DNA of 30,594 bases from CAZZBK01 sp964387325. Lineage in GTDB: Bacteria; Planctomycetota; Planctomycetia; Pirellulales; PNKZ01. This document shows, in pieces, positions 1 to 8,383 of this stretch (position 1 is its first letter; each line of letters begins with the position of its first letter). Below the pieces are notes generated by a model. It did not search any database. It worked only from the letters and a program-made list of their open reading frames with translations, and was not told the DNA's origin. Position numbers and translations under genes: made by a program. The stretch is taken from contig CAYLYE010000051.1 of NCBI GenBank assembly GCA_964387325.1, positions 1 through 30,594 on the forward strand, given 5' to 3'.

Positions 1-1
1 A

Positions 2-3000
2 CAAATCAAGGCGCTCAAGATCAACTACGAACCGAACGAGGACAATCCGACCAAGCTCGAAGGGGCCATTCAGCGTTATGCCGATTTGTTGCAGCGCCCC
101 GCCGCGGAAAAGAGTGGTGAGGCGTATCGTCGCAAGTATGCTGAGTTGCAACTCCAACAAGCTGAGGTTCTGACCGCTTGGCGTGAGTATGACGCAGCTG
201 AACGACTCGTGAACGAAGCACAACGCTTGGGCGTGCCGTACGGTCCCTATGAGACCAAACCGGAACAGATTCTGCAAAAGATTACCCAGGCGCGTCAGAG
301 CGGCGGCCTGAAAAAGCTTGAACCGTTGCCAGCTTTGGCGGGTGCGCCGGCCAGCGGCGCGGCGTTGATCTCGCCACCGGCCTCATCATCGGTCCCGTCG
401 GTCAATACCGCTGCGTCGAACCAGGATCCGAAAGCACGCTGCCTCGATTTGTTGCGTTCGGCCCGATCGGCCATCGCCAGCGGAGATCTTAATCAAGCCG
501 AAGCGTTGGCCAAGCAGGCGGAACAATTGCGCGTGAGTGACAGTGCCTTTGCTCCGCAGGACGATCGGCCGTACTTGGTCTTGTTTGAAGTGCAAAAATT
601 CCGCGCCGGCGGTACGGTTCAGACCGGTGGCGTAAGTCCACTTTCGTCACAAGGGCCGACCGACCAGGCTGCTCGAGCCACGGCCGCGGTGTATGATCCA
701 GCTCAAGACTCGACGCGCGTGACGCAGGTTCAGCAGACGGTCACCGTGCCCCCTGGCGTGCCGACGCCCGCCAACAACTTGACCGCGCCCAATGTCGGCG
801 CGACACTGTTTCAAGAAGGTGAAGATGCCGCTCGACGAGGCGACAACGTGACGGCGGCTAACAAATTCCGCGAGGCCGCCAAGTATGCCTCGCAACTCGA
901 GCCGCCTCAGCGTCAGCGCATGCAGGACTTCCTGCAAGGACCGCTGGGCAACCCCGGCTTGCGACCGCCGCTCAACTCGGGCGGCACCTTGATCACCGAA
1001 ACCGCCACCAATCAACAACTGCTCGTCAAGCAAGTCTCGGCTGACGTTGGCCGTCAAGAACAAGTGGCCGGCCAGATGCGCGAGACCGACCCCAAACGGG
1101 CCATGCAAATCCTGCGTGAGTCGCGCGCCGGGGTCGAGAAGGCTCCGCTCGACGGCGCCAATCGTGACTTACTGTTACGCAAGCTCGACAAACAAATCGC
1201 CGAATTGCAACAGTACCTCGACAGCAATCGCGGACGCATCGAATTGATCGAACGCAACCAGGCGGTCGAGAACGAAATTCAACGCGAACAAGCGATGAAG
1301 GTCGAGGTCCAAGAAAAACTGGCCCTCAAAGTCGAAGAGTTCAACAAGCTCGTCGAGGAACATCGCTATGCCGAGGCCGAGCTCGTCGCCAAACAGTGCC
1401 GCGAACTCTCGCCCAACGAGCCGGTGGTGATCCAGCTGGACAAAATGGCGCGCATGATGCGCAGCATTCGTAACAACGAAGCGATCCGCGCCGATATCTC
1501 TGACGGCATTCAGAAACAAATGGAGTCGGTGCTCGCATCGTCGGCCGGCTTTGATGACCGCGATCCGTACACCTTCGGCAACGTCAAGGAATGGAACAAG
1601 CTGACCGATCGTCGCCGCGCCATGTTCTCTGAACGGGGCCGCAAGCGAACCGATCGCGAGATGGAGATCGAACAACGGCTGCGCACGCCCGTTTCGCTCA
1701 AGTTTAAGGACGCTCCGTTGTCGGACGTGATTCAAAACCTCGGCAAGCTGGCCAAGATCAACATGCACCTCGATCCGCGCGGCTTGGCCGAGGAAGGGAT
1801 CGACCCCAGCTCGCCCGTCTCGATCGAATTGTCGCAAGAAATTTCGCTCAAAAGTGCCCTGAGTCTGATCCTGCAACCGTTGCGGTTGGGCTACGTGATC
1901 AAGGACGAAGTGCTGAAGATTACGAGCGACCGGCTCAAAGATGGCGATGTCTACTCGGTGACCTACAATGTGGCCGACTTGGTGATTCCGATTCCCAACT
2001 TTGTTCCCAGCGCTCGCATGGGCTTGCAAGGCGCACTCGACTCGGCCTACCAAACCATCGGCATGAATGGTCCCGGCGGAGGCATGGGAGCCTCGGCACC
2101 GCTGGCGGTTGTCGCCAGCAATGACGGCGCTTCGACCAATGCCACGCTCGATCCTCGGCTGCTCGGACAAATCAACGTCGGAGGCCAAGGGGCTGGCCCT
2201 GGCGGAATGGGGATGATGCCGATGGGTGGCATGGGCGGACGGGGGGGAGCAACCGGCTATCCGCAGCAAATCGGGTTCGGTCCGGGTGGCATGGGTGGCG
2301 GTGCTCAACCCGATTTCGACAGCCTGATCCAACTCATCACCGGTACGATTGCGCCCACGACCTGGACCGACGTCGGTGGTCAAGGAGCCGTGCGGCGATT
2401 CGCGACCAATCTAAGTTTGGTCGTCAGCCAAACCCAACAGGTCCACGAAGAAATTGCCGATCTGCTCGAACAATTGCGCCGCCTGCAAGATCTGCAAGTC
2501 ACGATCGAGGTTCGCTTTATTAGCCTGTCGGATAACTTCTTCGAGCAGATGGGCGTCGACTTCGATCTGAATCTGAATGACAACACCGACCGGCCTTATC
2601 AGATTTTCGGCCGCCAAGATCCGACCGGTTCCACTCAATACAACAACACCGAGCCGGGACGCAACACACAGAATCGCGATCTGAATCAGAAGAACAGTGC
2701 GACCGTCGGCCTGACGGGTCCCACGGCGGCTGGCGCTGCCCCGTTGTTCAGCAGCGACTTGGATATCCCCTTCCGTCAAACATCGTTCGATCAGGCACGG
2801 TTGATCAACTTCGGTACTCAAGGCGCCGGTGTGAGCGGCGGGGCGAGCTTGGGCTTTGCCATCCTGAGTGACATCGAAGCCTACTTCTTCATGAACGCGG
2901 TCCAAAGCGATATTCGCACCAATGTTTTGCAGGCTCCCAAAGTCACGCTGTTCAACGGTCAACAGGCGTTCGTCTCCGATACGTCGCAAAGCCCGTTCGT

Positions 3001-3550
3001 GGTCAGCGTGGTGCCCGTGGTCGGCGACTTTGCCGCCGCTCAGCAACCGGTGATCGTTGTGCTTAGCGAAGGCACCTTCTTGACGGTGCAGGCCGTGGTG
3101 AGCAGTGATCGCCGCTTCGTCCGCCTGACGGTCGTGCCGTTCTTCAGCAAGATCGGCGCGGTGAACACGTTTACCTTCACCGGTTCGTCGACGTCGACGC
3201 GCAACACCACGTCGCAAGGACCCGATACGGCAACCACCTCGCGGAGTGAACAAGACACCGCGTCGCGCGACGGCACCACGGTGCAGTTGCCTACGTTTGC
3301 ATTCACGACCGTAACCACAACCGTCAGCGTGCCTGATGGCGGCACCGTGTTGCTCGGTGGTATCAAACGGCTCAGCGAAGAACGACGCGAGAATGGCGTA
3401 CCGCTGTTGAGCAAGCTGCCGTATGTCAACCGGCTGTTCACGAACGTGGGTACCGGAAAGTCAAGCTCTAGTCTGATGATGATGGTCACGCCCCGCATCA
3501 TTATTCAGGAAGAAGAAGAAGCTCTGATTGGCGTCCAAAGCCAACCGTAA
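2..3550 (+). CDS. Secretin-family outer-membrane pore protein (GspD/PilQ-like), 5' end outside window
   Basis: The frame is open to the left edge, so the start and any signal peptide are missing; 1182 residues are visible. The N-terminal half (to about base 1650) has Ala/Gln-rich helical, TPR-like or coiled-coil stretches joined by Pro/Ser/Ala linkers (bases 325-440 and 600-780). A secretin short N-domain follows at about 1690-1930 (VSLKFKDAPLSDVIQNL). A Gly/Met-rich insert fills about 2060-2318. The secretin core lies at about 2400-3500 and ends in the family signature VPDGGTVLLGGIK, then GVPLLSKLPYVNRLF and a MVTPRIII strand. Secretins form the outer-membrane channel of type II secretion or type IV pilus machines. 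Which machine this one serves cannot be told, because no other secretion gene is in view. Its length and N-terminal repeats are larger than proteobacterial GspD and fit planctomycetal versions. Confidence 0.85.
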   Translation, partial: QIKALKINYEPNEDNPTKLEGAIQRYADLLQRPAAEKSGEAYRRKYAELQLQQAEVLTAWREYDAAERLVNEAQRLGVPYGPYETKPEQILQKITQARQSGGLKKLEPLPALAGAPASGAALISPPASSSVPSVNTAASNQDPKARCLDLLRSARSAIASGDLNQAEALAKQAEQLRVSDSAFAPQDDRPYLVLFEVQKFRAGGTVQTGGVSPLSSQGPTDQAARATAAVYDPAQDSTRVTQVQQTVTVPPGVPTPANNLTAPNVGATLFQEGEDAARRGDNVTAANKFREAAKYASQLEPPQRQRMQDFLQGPLGNPGLRPPLNSGGTLITETATNQQLLVKQVSADVGRQEQVAGQMRETDPKRAMQILRESRAGVEKAPLDGANRDLLLRKLDKQIAELQQYLDSNRGRIELIERNQAVENEIQREQAMKVEVQEKLALKVEEFNKLVEEHRYAEAELVAKQCRELSPNEPVVIQLDKMARMMRSIRNNEAIRADISDGIQKQMESVLASSAGFDDRDPYTFGNVKEWNKLTDRRRAMFSERGRKRTDREMEIEQRLRTPVSLKFKDAPLSDVIQNLGKLAKINMHLDPRGLAEEGIDPSSPVSIELSQEISLKSALSLILQPLRLGYVIKDEVLKITSDRLKDGDVYSVTYNVADLVIPIPNFVPSARMGLQGALDSAYQTIGMNGPGGGMGASAPLAVVASNDGASTNATLDPRLLGQINVGGQGAGPGGMGMMPMGGMGGRGGATGYPQQIGFGPGGMGGGAQPDFDSLIQLITGTIAPTTWTDVGGQGAVRRFATNLSLVVSQTQQVHEEIADLLEQLRRLQDLQVTIEVRFISLSDNFFEQMGVDFDLNLNDNTDRPYQIFGRQDPTGSTQYNNTEPGRNTQNRDLNQKNSATVGLTGPTAAGAAPLFSSDLDIPFRQTSFDQARLINFGTQGAGVSGGASLGFAILSDIEAYFFMNAVQSDIRTNVLQAPKVTLFNGQQAFVSDTSQSPFVVSVVPVVGDFAAAQQPVIVVLSEGTFLTVQAVVSSDRRFVRLTVVPFFSKIGAVNTFTFTGSSTSTRNTTSQGPDTATTSRSEQDTASRDGTTVQLPTFAFTTVTTTVSVPDGGTVLLGGIKRLSEERRENGVPLLSKLPYVNRLFTNVGTGKSSSSLMMMVTPRIIIQEEEEALIGVQSQP

Positions 3551-3734
3551 GGCTGCTTCATACGAACCTCTCCGTTGGGCGCCGGCTGCCGTGTACCCCC
3601 TCCTGGTCACGGCCGCCGGTGCGTTCTTGATGGCCGAGCGTGACATCTCTGCATCGCCAACCCGGGCCTCGACCGCTATACTTGCGGCGTCGCGCTGGCC
3701 CCGGGTTTCTCTTTTATCGCCTGACATCAAGCGA

Positions 3735-4241
3735 ATGCCTCCTATCGAGCCTCGATCCGCTGGTCATTCGTTCTCTCGCGGGCTGTGGTCCAGTGCGGGC
3801 TGGATCGTCGCGGCCGTCGTACTCGCGCTGCGACTGATGAGCACCGAACAGGCTTCCAATCCGGGCACGCCCGAGTTGCAGCAACTGCTCGACGAGTATT
3901 TTCAATCCTGGTCGCGACGCGATTTAACCGCCTACGAGAGTTGCTTTCACCCTCAGGCGCGGATCCATCACGTCGATCACGCGGGCGTAGTAAGCGATTG
4001 GGATTTGCTTTCCTTCGTCCAGTCACAGTCCGCGTGGCTCGCACAGGCCGCTCCCGATGTTCGAGAGATTCCACTCTCGAAGCAAATTAAGCTCTCGGGC
4101 GATTTGGCACAGGCCGAGGTCCGTTGGCTGCTCACGAATGGGGCTCAGAGGAGCGAGGGTTATGACGAGTTCACGCTCGTCCGCTCGCCTCAGGGTTGGA
4201 AGATCCTCGCGCTTGTCTATCAGGAAGATCGCCAGCCATGA
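3735..4241 (+). CDS. NTF2/SnoaL-like protein with N-terminal membrane anchor
   Basis: 168 residues from the ATG at 3735; the frame stays open upstream into the secretin gene, so the start is a judgement. A hydrophobic stretch near residues 18-33 (GWIVAAVVLALRLM) could be an uncleaved anchor or signal. The rest has the NTF2-like/SnoaL pattern: LQQLLDEYFQSWSRRDL, an ESCFHP..ARIHHVD strand pair, and a closing strand GWKILALVYQED. Such cone-shaped folds serve as small enzymes or ligand-binding modules; no catalytic residues can be assigned here. The stop overlaps the start of the next gene (ATGA at 4238-4241), which indicates translational coupling with the spermidine-synthase-like protein. Function unknown. 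Confidence 0.7.
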   Translation: MPPIEPRSAGHSFSRGLWSSAGWIVAAVVLALRLMSTEQASNPGTPELQQLLDEYFQSWSRRDLTAYESCFHPQARIHHVDHAGVVSDWDLLSFVQSQSAWLAQAAPDVREIPLSKQIKLSGDLAQAEVRWLLTNGAQRSEGYDEFTLVRSPQGWKILALVYQEDRQP

Positions 4242-5836
4242 GCAAGAAAAACCGTCCTCCATCGGTTGACCCGCTCCGGGTCACCTCGGTGTCGCCGTCA
4301 CGCGATCAAGCGGTTCGACCGACTCGATTGATCCTCTACGCTATCTGCTTCGTCAGCGGCGCCGCGACACTCGTGATCGAACTCGCGGGCAACCGACTGC
4401 TCGCGCCCCTGTTCGGCAACAGCCTTTACACATGGACCGCGCTCATCGGCGTTGTGCTTGTCGCGATCAGCGTCGGCGATTATCTCGGCGGGGTGCTTGT
4501 CGATCGCGCGCCACGACGGTCGCTGCTCGGGTATTTGTTGCTATCGGCTGCCGCCTGGACGTTGCTCGTCCCCTCGCTGTATGCGCAGTTCTTTCAGTCG
4601 AGTGCTCCGGCGGGGCTCATCACCGGCCCGCTGATTGTCTCGCTGCTGCTCTTTGCCTTGCCGGCTTGTTTGTTGGCGTCCGTGTGCCCATTCATCGTGC
4701 GGCTCTTGAGCCGTTCGACCCACGATCAATCGATCGGACTGTCGGCCGGTCTGGTCGGCATGTTGGCCACGCTCGGTAGCTTTTTAGGCACGTTTCTGAC
4801 CGGTTTTTATCTCATTCCCGAGTTCGGTGTCCGCTCGATCTTTCTCGCCACGGGCGTGTTGATCGGACTGCTCGGCGCGATGGTGCTGATCGTGTGTCGT
4901 GAAGACCGTCGTACGTCACCCGTGATCCCGGTGGCGACCGTTGCTCTGCTGGCACTGGTGAATTATTTCGCAACGGCAAAATTGCCCGCCGGTGTCGTCT
5001 TTGAACAGCAAACCTTCTACCACGACATTCGCGTCGAAGAGACCACGAGCGAACTCGGCGAGCGGGTACGGTTACTGAAACTCGACACGACACTCGAGGG
5101 AGGGCAGTACGTCGGCACCGGCTCGATCTATTTGTCGTATCAGCATTATTGGCGGCTCGCCGAAGTGTTCGCGCCGCGGCTCGACCGCGCGTTGTTCTTG
5201 GGGGGCGGCGGATTCGCCATGCCCGAGCAACTCGTCAAACAGCACCCGCAATCGCGCGTCGACGTGGTCGAGATCGACCCGGCCGTGATTGACGTCGGAC
5301 GACGGTACTTCGGTTTGAATCGGTACCCTGCCGTGACGCCTCATGCCGGCGACGCCCGTCGATACTTGCTCGACTCGCAGCAGAGATATGACCTGATCTT
5401 TGGCGACGCCTATAACGGACTTCGCAACATCCCTGGCCATTTGGTCACGCAGGAATTCTTCGCGCTGGTCAAATCTCGCTTGGCCGACGATGGCCTGTAC
5501 ATGATGAATATCGTCAGTCCGATTCGAGGCGACAACGCTCAACTGTTCCGTGCAATTCTCAAGACGGTGCAGACTCAATTCGCGTATTCGGATGTGTACA
5601 GCGTTGATCCATCGTACACCGATCTACCACGCGGCGTGATTCTGGTCGCCTCGAACCGTGAACTGTCGGCACGAAACACGGCCCTGTCTGACGACGAGCT
5701 GCTCAAGTTGTTGTTGTCGACGCGCGTCGACCCCGCGCAGTATGAGCCGTTGAACGTCGCGCCGTTGACCGACGATCATAATCCGAGCGAGTATCTGATC
5801 GCCCGGCAGTTGTCACGCCAGCCTGACTCTGATTGA
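4238..5836 (+). CDS. Membrane-embedded spermidine synthase-like (SAM-binding) protein
   Basis: 532 residues from the ATG at 4238, which overlaps the preceding stop. The first half holds about seven to eight hydrophobic helices, starting with RLILYAICFVSGAATLVIEL. The second half is a spermidine-synthase-type Rossmann domain: nucleotide-binding loop ALFLGGGGFAMPEQL, acidic VDVVEIDPAV, HAGDARRYL, and DLIFGDAYNG at the place of the catalytic Asp motif of aminopropyltransferases. Fused transporter-like/SpeE-like proteins of this build are common in bacteria and mostly uncharacterised. Nothing in the neighbourhood suggests polyamine synthesis (no speD or speA). A SAM- or decarboxylated-SAM-dependent transfer at the membrane is the most that can be said. 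Confidence 0.85.
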   Translation: MSKKNRPPSVDPLRVTSVSPSRDQAVRPTRLILYAICFVSGAATLVIELAGNRLLAPLFGNSLYTWTALIGVVLVAISVGDYLGGVLVDRAPRRSLLGYLLLSAAAWTLLVPSLYAQFFQSSAPAGLITGPLIVSLLLFALPACLLASVCPFIVRLLSRSTHDQSIGLSAGLVGMLATLGSFLGTFLTGFYLIPEFGVRSIFLATGVLIGLLGAMVLIVCREDRRTSPVIPVATVALLALVNYFATAKLPAGVVFEQQTFYHDIRVEETTSELGERVRLLKLDTTLEGGQYVGTGSIYLSYQHYWRLAEVFAPRLDRALFLGGGGFAMPEQLVKQHPQSRVDVVEIDPAVIDVGRRYFGLNRYPAVTPHAGDARRYLLDSQQRYDLIFGDAYNGLRNIPGHLVTQEFFALVKSRLADDGLYMMNIVSPIRGDNAQLFRAILKTVQTQFAYSDVYSVDPSYTDLPRGVILVASNRELSARNTALSDDELLKLLLSTRVDPAQYEPLNVAPLTDDHNPSEYLIARQLSRQPDSD

Positions 5837-5844
5837 CCTTGGCG

Positions 5845-8382
5845 ATGACGTTGCCGCATTTGCCCATCGATGACGTGCTGCCGCAGATCACGGCGGCGTT
5901 ACGCTCCGCTGCGAGCGTGGTGATTCGCGCCCCGACCGGAGCCGGTAAGACCACTCGCATCGCTCCCGCGTTACTCGATGCGGGCCTCGCGGGTGCGCGG
6001 CAAGTCATCTTGCTCCAACCACGTCGGGTCGCCGCCCGGGCTGCCGCCGCGCGGATGAGCGCTGAGCGTGGCAAGCCCTTGGGGGACGAGGTCGGGTATC
6101 ACGTGCGATTCGAGAGCCGTAGCGGTCGACAGACGCGGATCCTCGTGGCGACCGAAGGGGTGTTCCTCCGCTGGCTGCAAGACGATCCGTTCCTGGAACG
6201 CGCGGGGATCGTTATCTTCGACGAGTTTCATGAGCGCAACCTGAACACCGATCTAGCGCTGGCGATGACCCGTCGCGTGCAACAGACCGTGCGCCCCGAC
6301 TTGCGCATGGTCGTCATGTCAGCCACGCTCGAAGCCGCGCCGATCGCACAGTACCTGGGCAACTGCCCCCATCTCGATAGTGCCGGACGACTGCATCCGG
6401 TCGAAACGCGCTACGTGCCTCACGAGTCACGCGAACACATGAGTGTTCAAGTCTCAAACGGCGTGCGTGAGTTGTTCGCTTCGACGTCGGGTGACATCCT
6501 GGCCTTTTTGCCTGGCATCGGCGAGATTCGCCGCACGGCGGAGCAACTCGCCGACTGGGCCCAATCGCACGACGTGCTGGTGACCGAACTGTACGCGGAT
6601 CTGCCGCTCGAACAGCAACAGGCCGTGCTGATGCGCGGTGGACGACGCAAGGTTGTGTTGTCCACCAATGTGGCCGAGACCAGCGTAACGATCGAAGGGG
6701 TGACCGGCGTGGTCGATTGCGGCTGGGTCCGTCAGTTGCGCTACGATGCCCAGCTGGGGCTCGACCGACTGGAATTGATTCGTATTTCTCGGGCGAGCGC
6801 CGATCAGCGCGCGGGTCGAGCCGGCCGCACAGCCCCGGGCGTGGCCTTAAGACTCTGGACCGTCAATCAGCAGCGCGGGCTACGTGAGCTCGACGCGCCC
6901 GAGATCGATCGGGTCGACCTTGCCGGACCTGTGCTGGAATTGCTCGCCTGGGGTGAGAACGACCCCTTGGCACTCGATTGGTTCACGCCGCCGAGCAGCG
7001 AGCGCGTGCAACTGGCCCTGCGATTGCTCGCACGTCTCTCGGCCGTCGAGGAGGGCAAGATCAGCGCGCTCGGCAAGCTCATGTCTCAGTTTCCGCTGCA
7101 TCCTCGACTGTCACGCTTGCTGATCGAGGGAGCGCGGCACGGCCAGCTTGATGCCGCGGCCGCGACCGCTGCCTTACTCGAAGAACGAGATTTGCTCCGT
7201 CGTACGCAGCAATCGGGACCTCGTGTCGCTACGCACTCCAGCGACTCCGACGTGCTCGACCGACTGCACGCACTCGACGTGTTCGAGCGAACGTCGCGCC
7301 GCGAGACCGAGCTGGGTACGATCGACGCGGTCACGGCCCGGCAGGTGCTCCGCTCACGCGATCGGCTGCTGCAATTGTGGCGTGCGGAACATCTTGAACT
7401 GAGTGCGGACCGGCTGACGATCGACGAGGCCGTGTGCCGCGCGGTGTGGGCCGCATTTCCGGACCGGCTCGTGCGCCGCCGCGAGCTCGGCAGCCCGCGC
7501 GGGCTCATGCTCGGCGGCCGGGGCGTCAAGCTGGCCGAGGGCAGCGCGGTGAATCAGGCCGAGTTCTTCGTCGCCGTCGAGGCTGACGATCGTGGTGCAA
7601 GCGAATCGATCGTGCGCCAAGCGTCGCTCGTCGAGCGTGCTTGGCTCGATGAACGGCCGTTGCAGACGCGCGTCGAGGTCGAGTATGACACGAGTCGCGG
7701 TCGTGTGGTGGCTTGGCGGCGCACGTATCTCGACGATCTGGTGATCGATGAGGCGCAGACCGGCGTCAAGCCTTCGAGTGAAGTTGCCGCCTTATTGGCA
7801 CGCGAGGCCGCGGCGCGACTCGATCTGACCACATGTTTCGACCCGGACGAACTCAACTATCTTGCGCGTGTACGTTGTCTGGCCAAGTGGCTGCCGGAGT
7901 TGCAACTCCCCGACCTTGAAACCGACACGTGGGGCCGATTGCTTAGTGCCTTGTGCTCAAATTGTGTGTCGCTCGATGATGTGCGTCGCGGCTCGCTCCG
8001 CGCTGCGGTGCAACAATTGCTTACACCGCAACAAATTCAGCAGGTTGAACGGGAGGCGCCCGAGCGAATCACGGTACCGAGCGGTAGCGCCGTGCGGTTG
8101 GAATACGAGCTGAACAAGCCACCGGTCTTGGCGGTGCGAATTCAAGAAGTGTTCGGCATGTTGCGGACGCCACGCGTGGCGGCTGGGCGTGTGAGTGTGC
8201 TGATGCACTTACTTGCCCCGAACATGCGCCCGCAACAGGTGACGCAGGACTTGGAGAGTTTCTGGAAGAACACGTATGGCGAGGTGCGCAAGGAACTCAA
8301 GCGTCGGTATCCTAAGCACGCTTGGCCCGACGATCCGTATATGGCCATCGCCCAGCGCCGACCGGGCAAGCCGAAGACCTGA
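5845..8382 (+). CDS. hrpB: ATP-dependent RNA helicase HrpB
   Basis: 845 residues from the ATG at 5845, eight bases after the previous stop. In-frame TTG codons at 5833 and 5839 are alternatives; the first would overlap that stop. This is a DExH-box helicase: Walker A APTGAGKT (residues 29-36), DEFH motif II near residue 125, SATLEAAPIAQYL (motif III), NVAETSVTIEGV (motif V) and QRAGRAGRTAPG (motif VI). Helicase-associated and HrpB-type C-terminal regions follow, ending in SFWKNTYGEVRKELKRRYPKHAWPDDP, a strong HrpB family signature. Length matches the family. HrpB proteins are thought to act on RNA, but their substrates are poorly defined. It ends one base before the convergent SNF2 gene. Confidence 0.95.
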   Translation: MTLPHLPIDDVLPQITAALRSAASVVIRAPTGAGKTTRIAPALLDAGLAGARQVILLQPRRVAARAAAARMSAERGKPLGDEVGYHVRFESRSGRQTRILVATEGVFLRWLQDDPFLERAGIVIFDEFHERNLNTDLALAMTRRVQQTVRPDLRMVVMSATLEAAPIAQYLGNCPHLDSAGRLHPVETRYVPHESREHMSVQVSNGVRELFASTSGDILAFLPGIGEIRRTAEQLADWAQSHDVLVTELYADLPLEQQQAVLMRGGRRKVVLSTNVAETSVTIEGVTGVVDCGWVRQLRYDAQLGLDRLELIRISRASADQRAGRAGRTAPGVALRLWTVNQQRGLRELDAPEIDRVDLAGPVLELLAWGENDPLALDWFTPPSSERVQLALRLLARLSAVEEGKISALGKLMSQFPLHPRLSRLLIEGARHGQLDAAAATAALLEERDLLRRTQQSGPRVATHSSDSDVLDRLHALDVFERTSRRETELGTIDAVTARQVLRSRDRLLQLWRAEHLELSADRLTIDEAVCRAVWAAFPDRLVRRRELGSPRGLMLGGRGVKLAEGSAVNQAEFFVAVEADDRGASESIVRQASLVERAWLDERPLQTRVEVEYDTSRGRVVAWRRTYLDDLVIDEAQTGVKPSSEVAALLAREAAARLDLTTCFDPDELNYLARVRCLAKWLPELQLPDLETDTWGRLLSALCSNCVSLDDVRRGSLRAAVQQLLTPQQIQQVEREAPERITVPSGSAVRLEYELNKPPVLAVRIQEVFGMLRTPRVAAGRVSVLMHLLAPNMRPQQVTQDLESFWKNTYGEVRKELKRRYPKHAWPDDPYMAIAQRRPGKPKT

Positions 8383-8383
8383 A

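Noticed and set aside
1175..2383. 402-codon open frame on the minus strand inside the secretin gene
   Set aside because: Composition is an Arg/His/Leu-rich mirror of the high-GC coding strand, with no recognisable motif; the plus-strand frame has clear secretin domains.
3677..3682. TATACT -10-like hexamer before the NTF2-like gene
   Set aside because: No convincing -35 box at the right distance; the gene may be transcribed from upstream.
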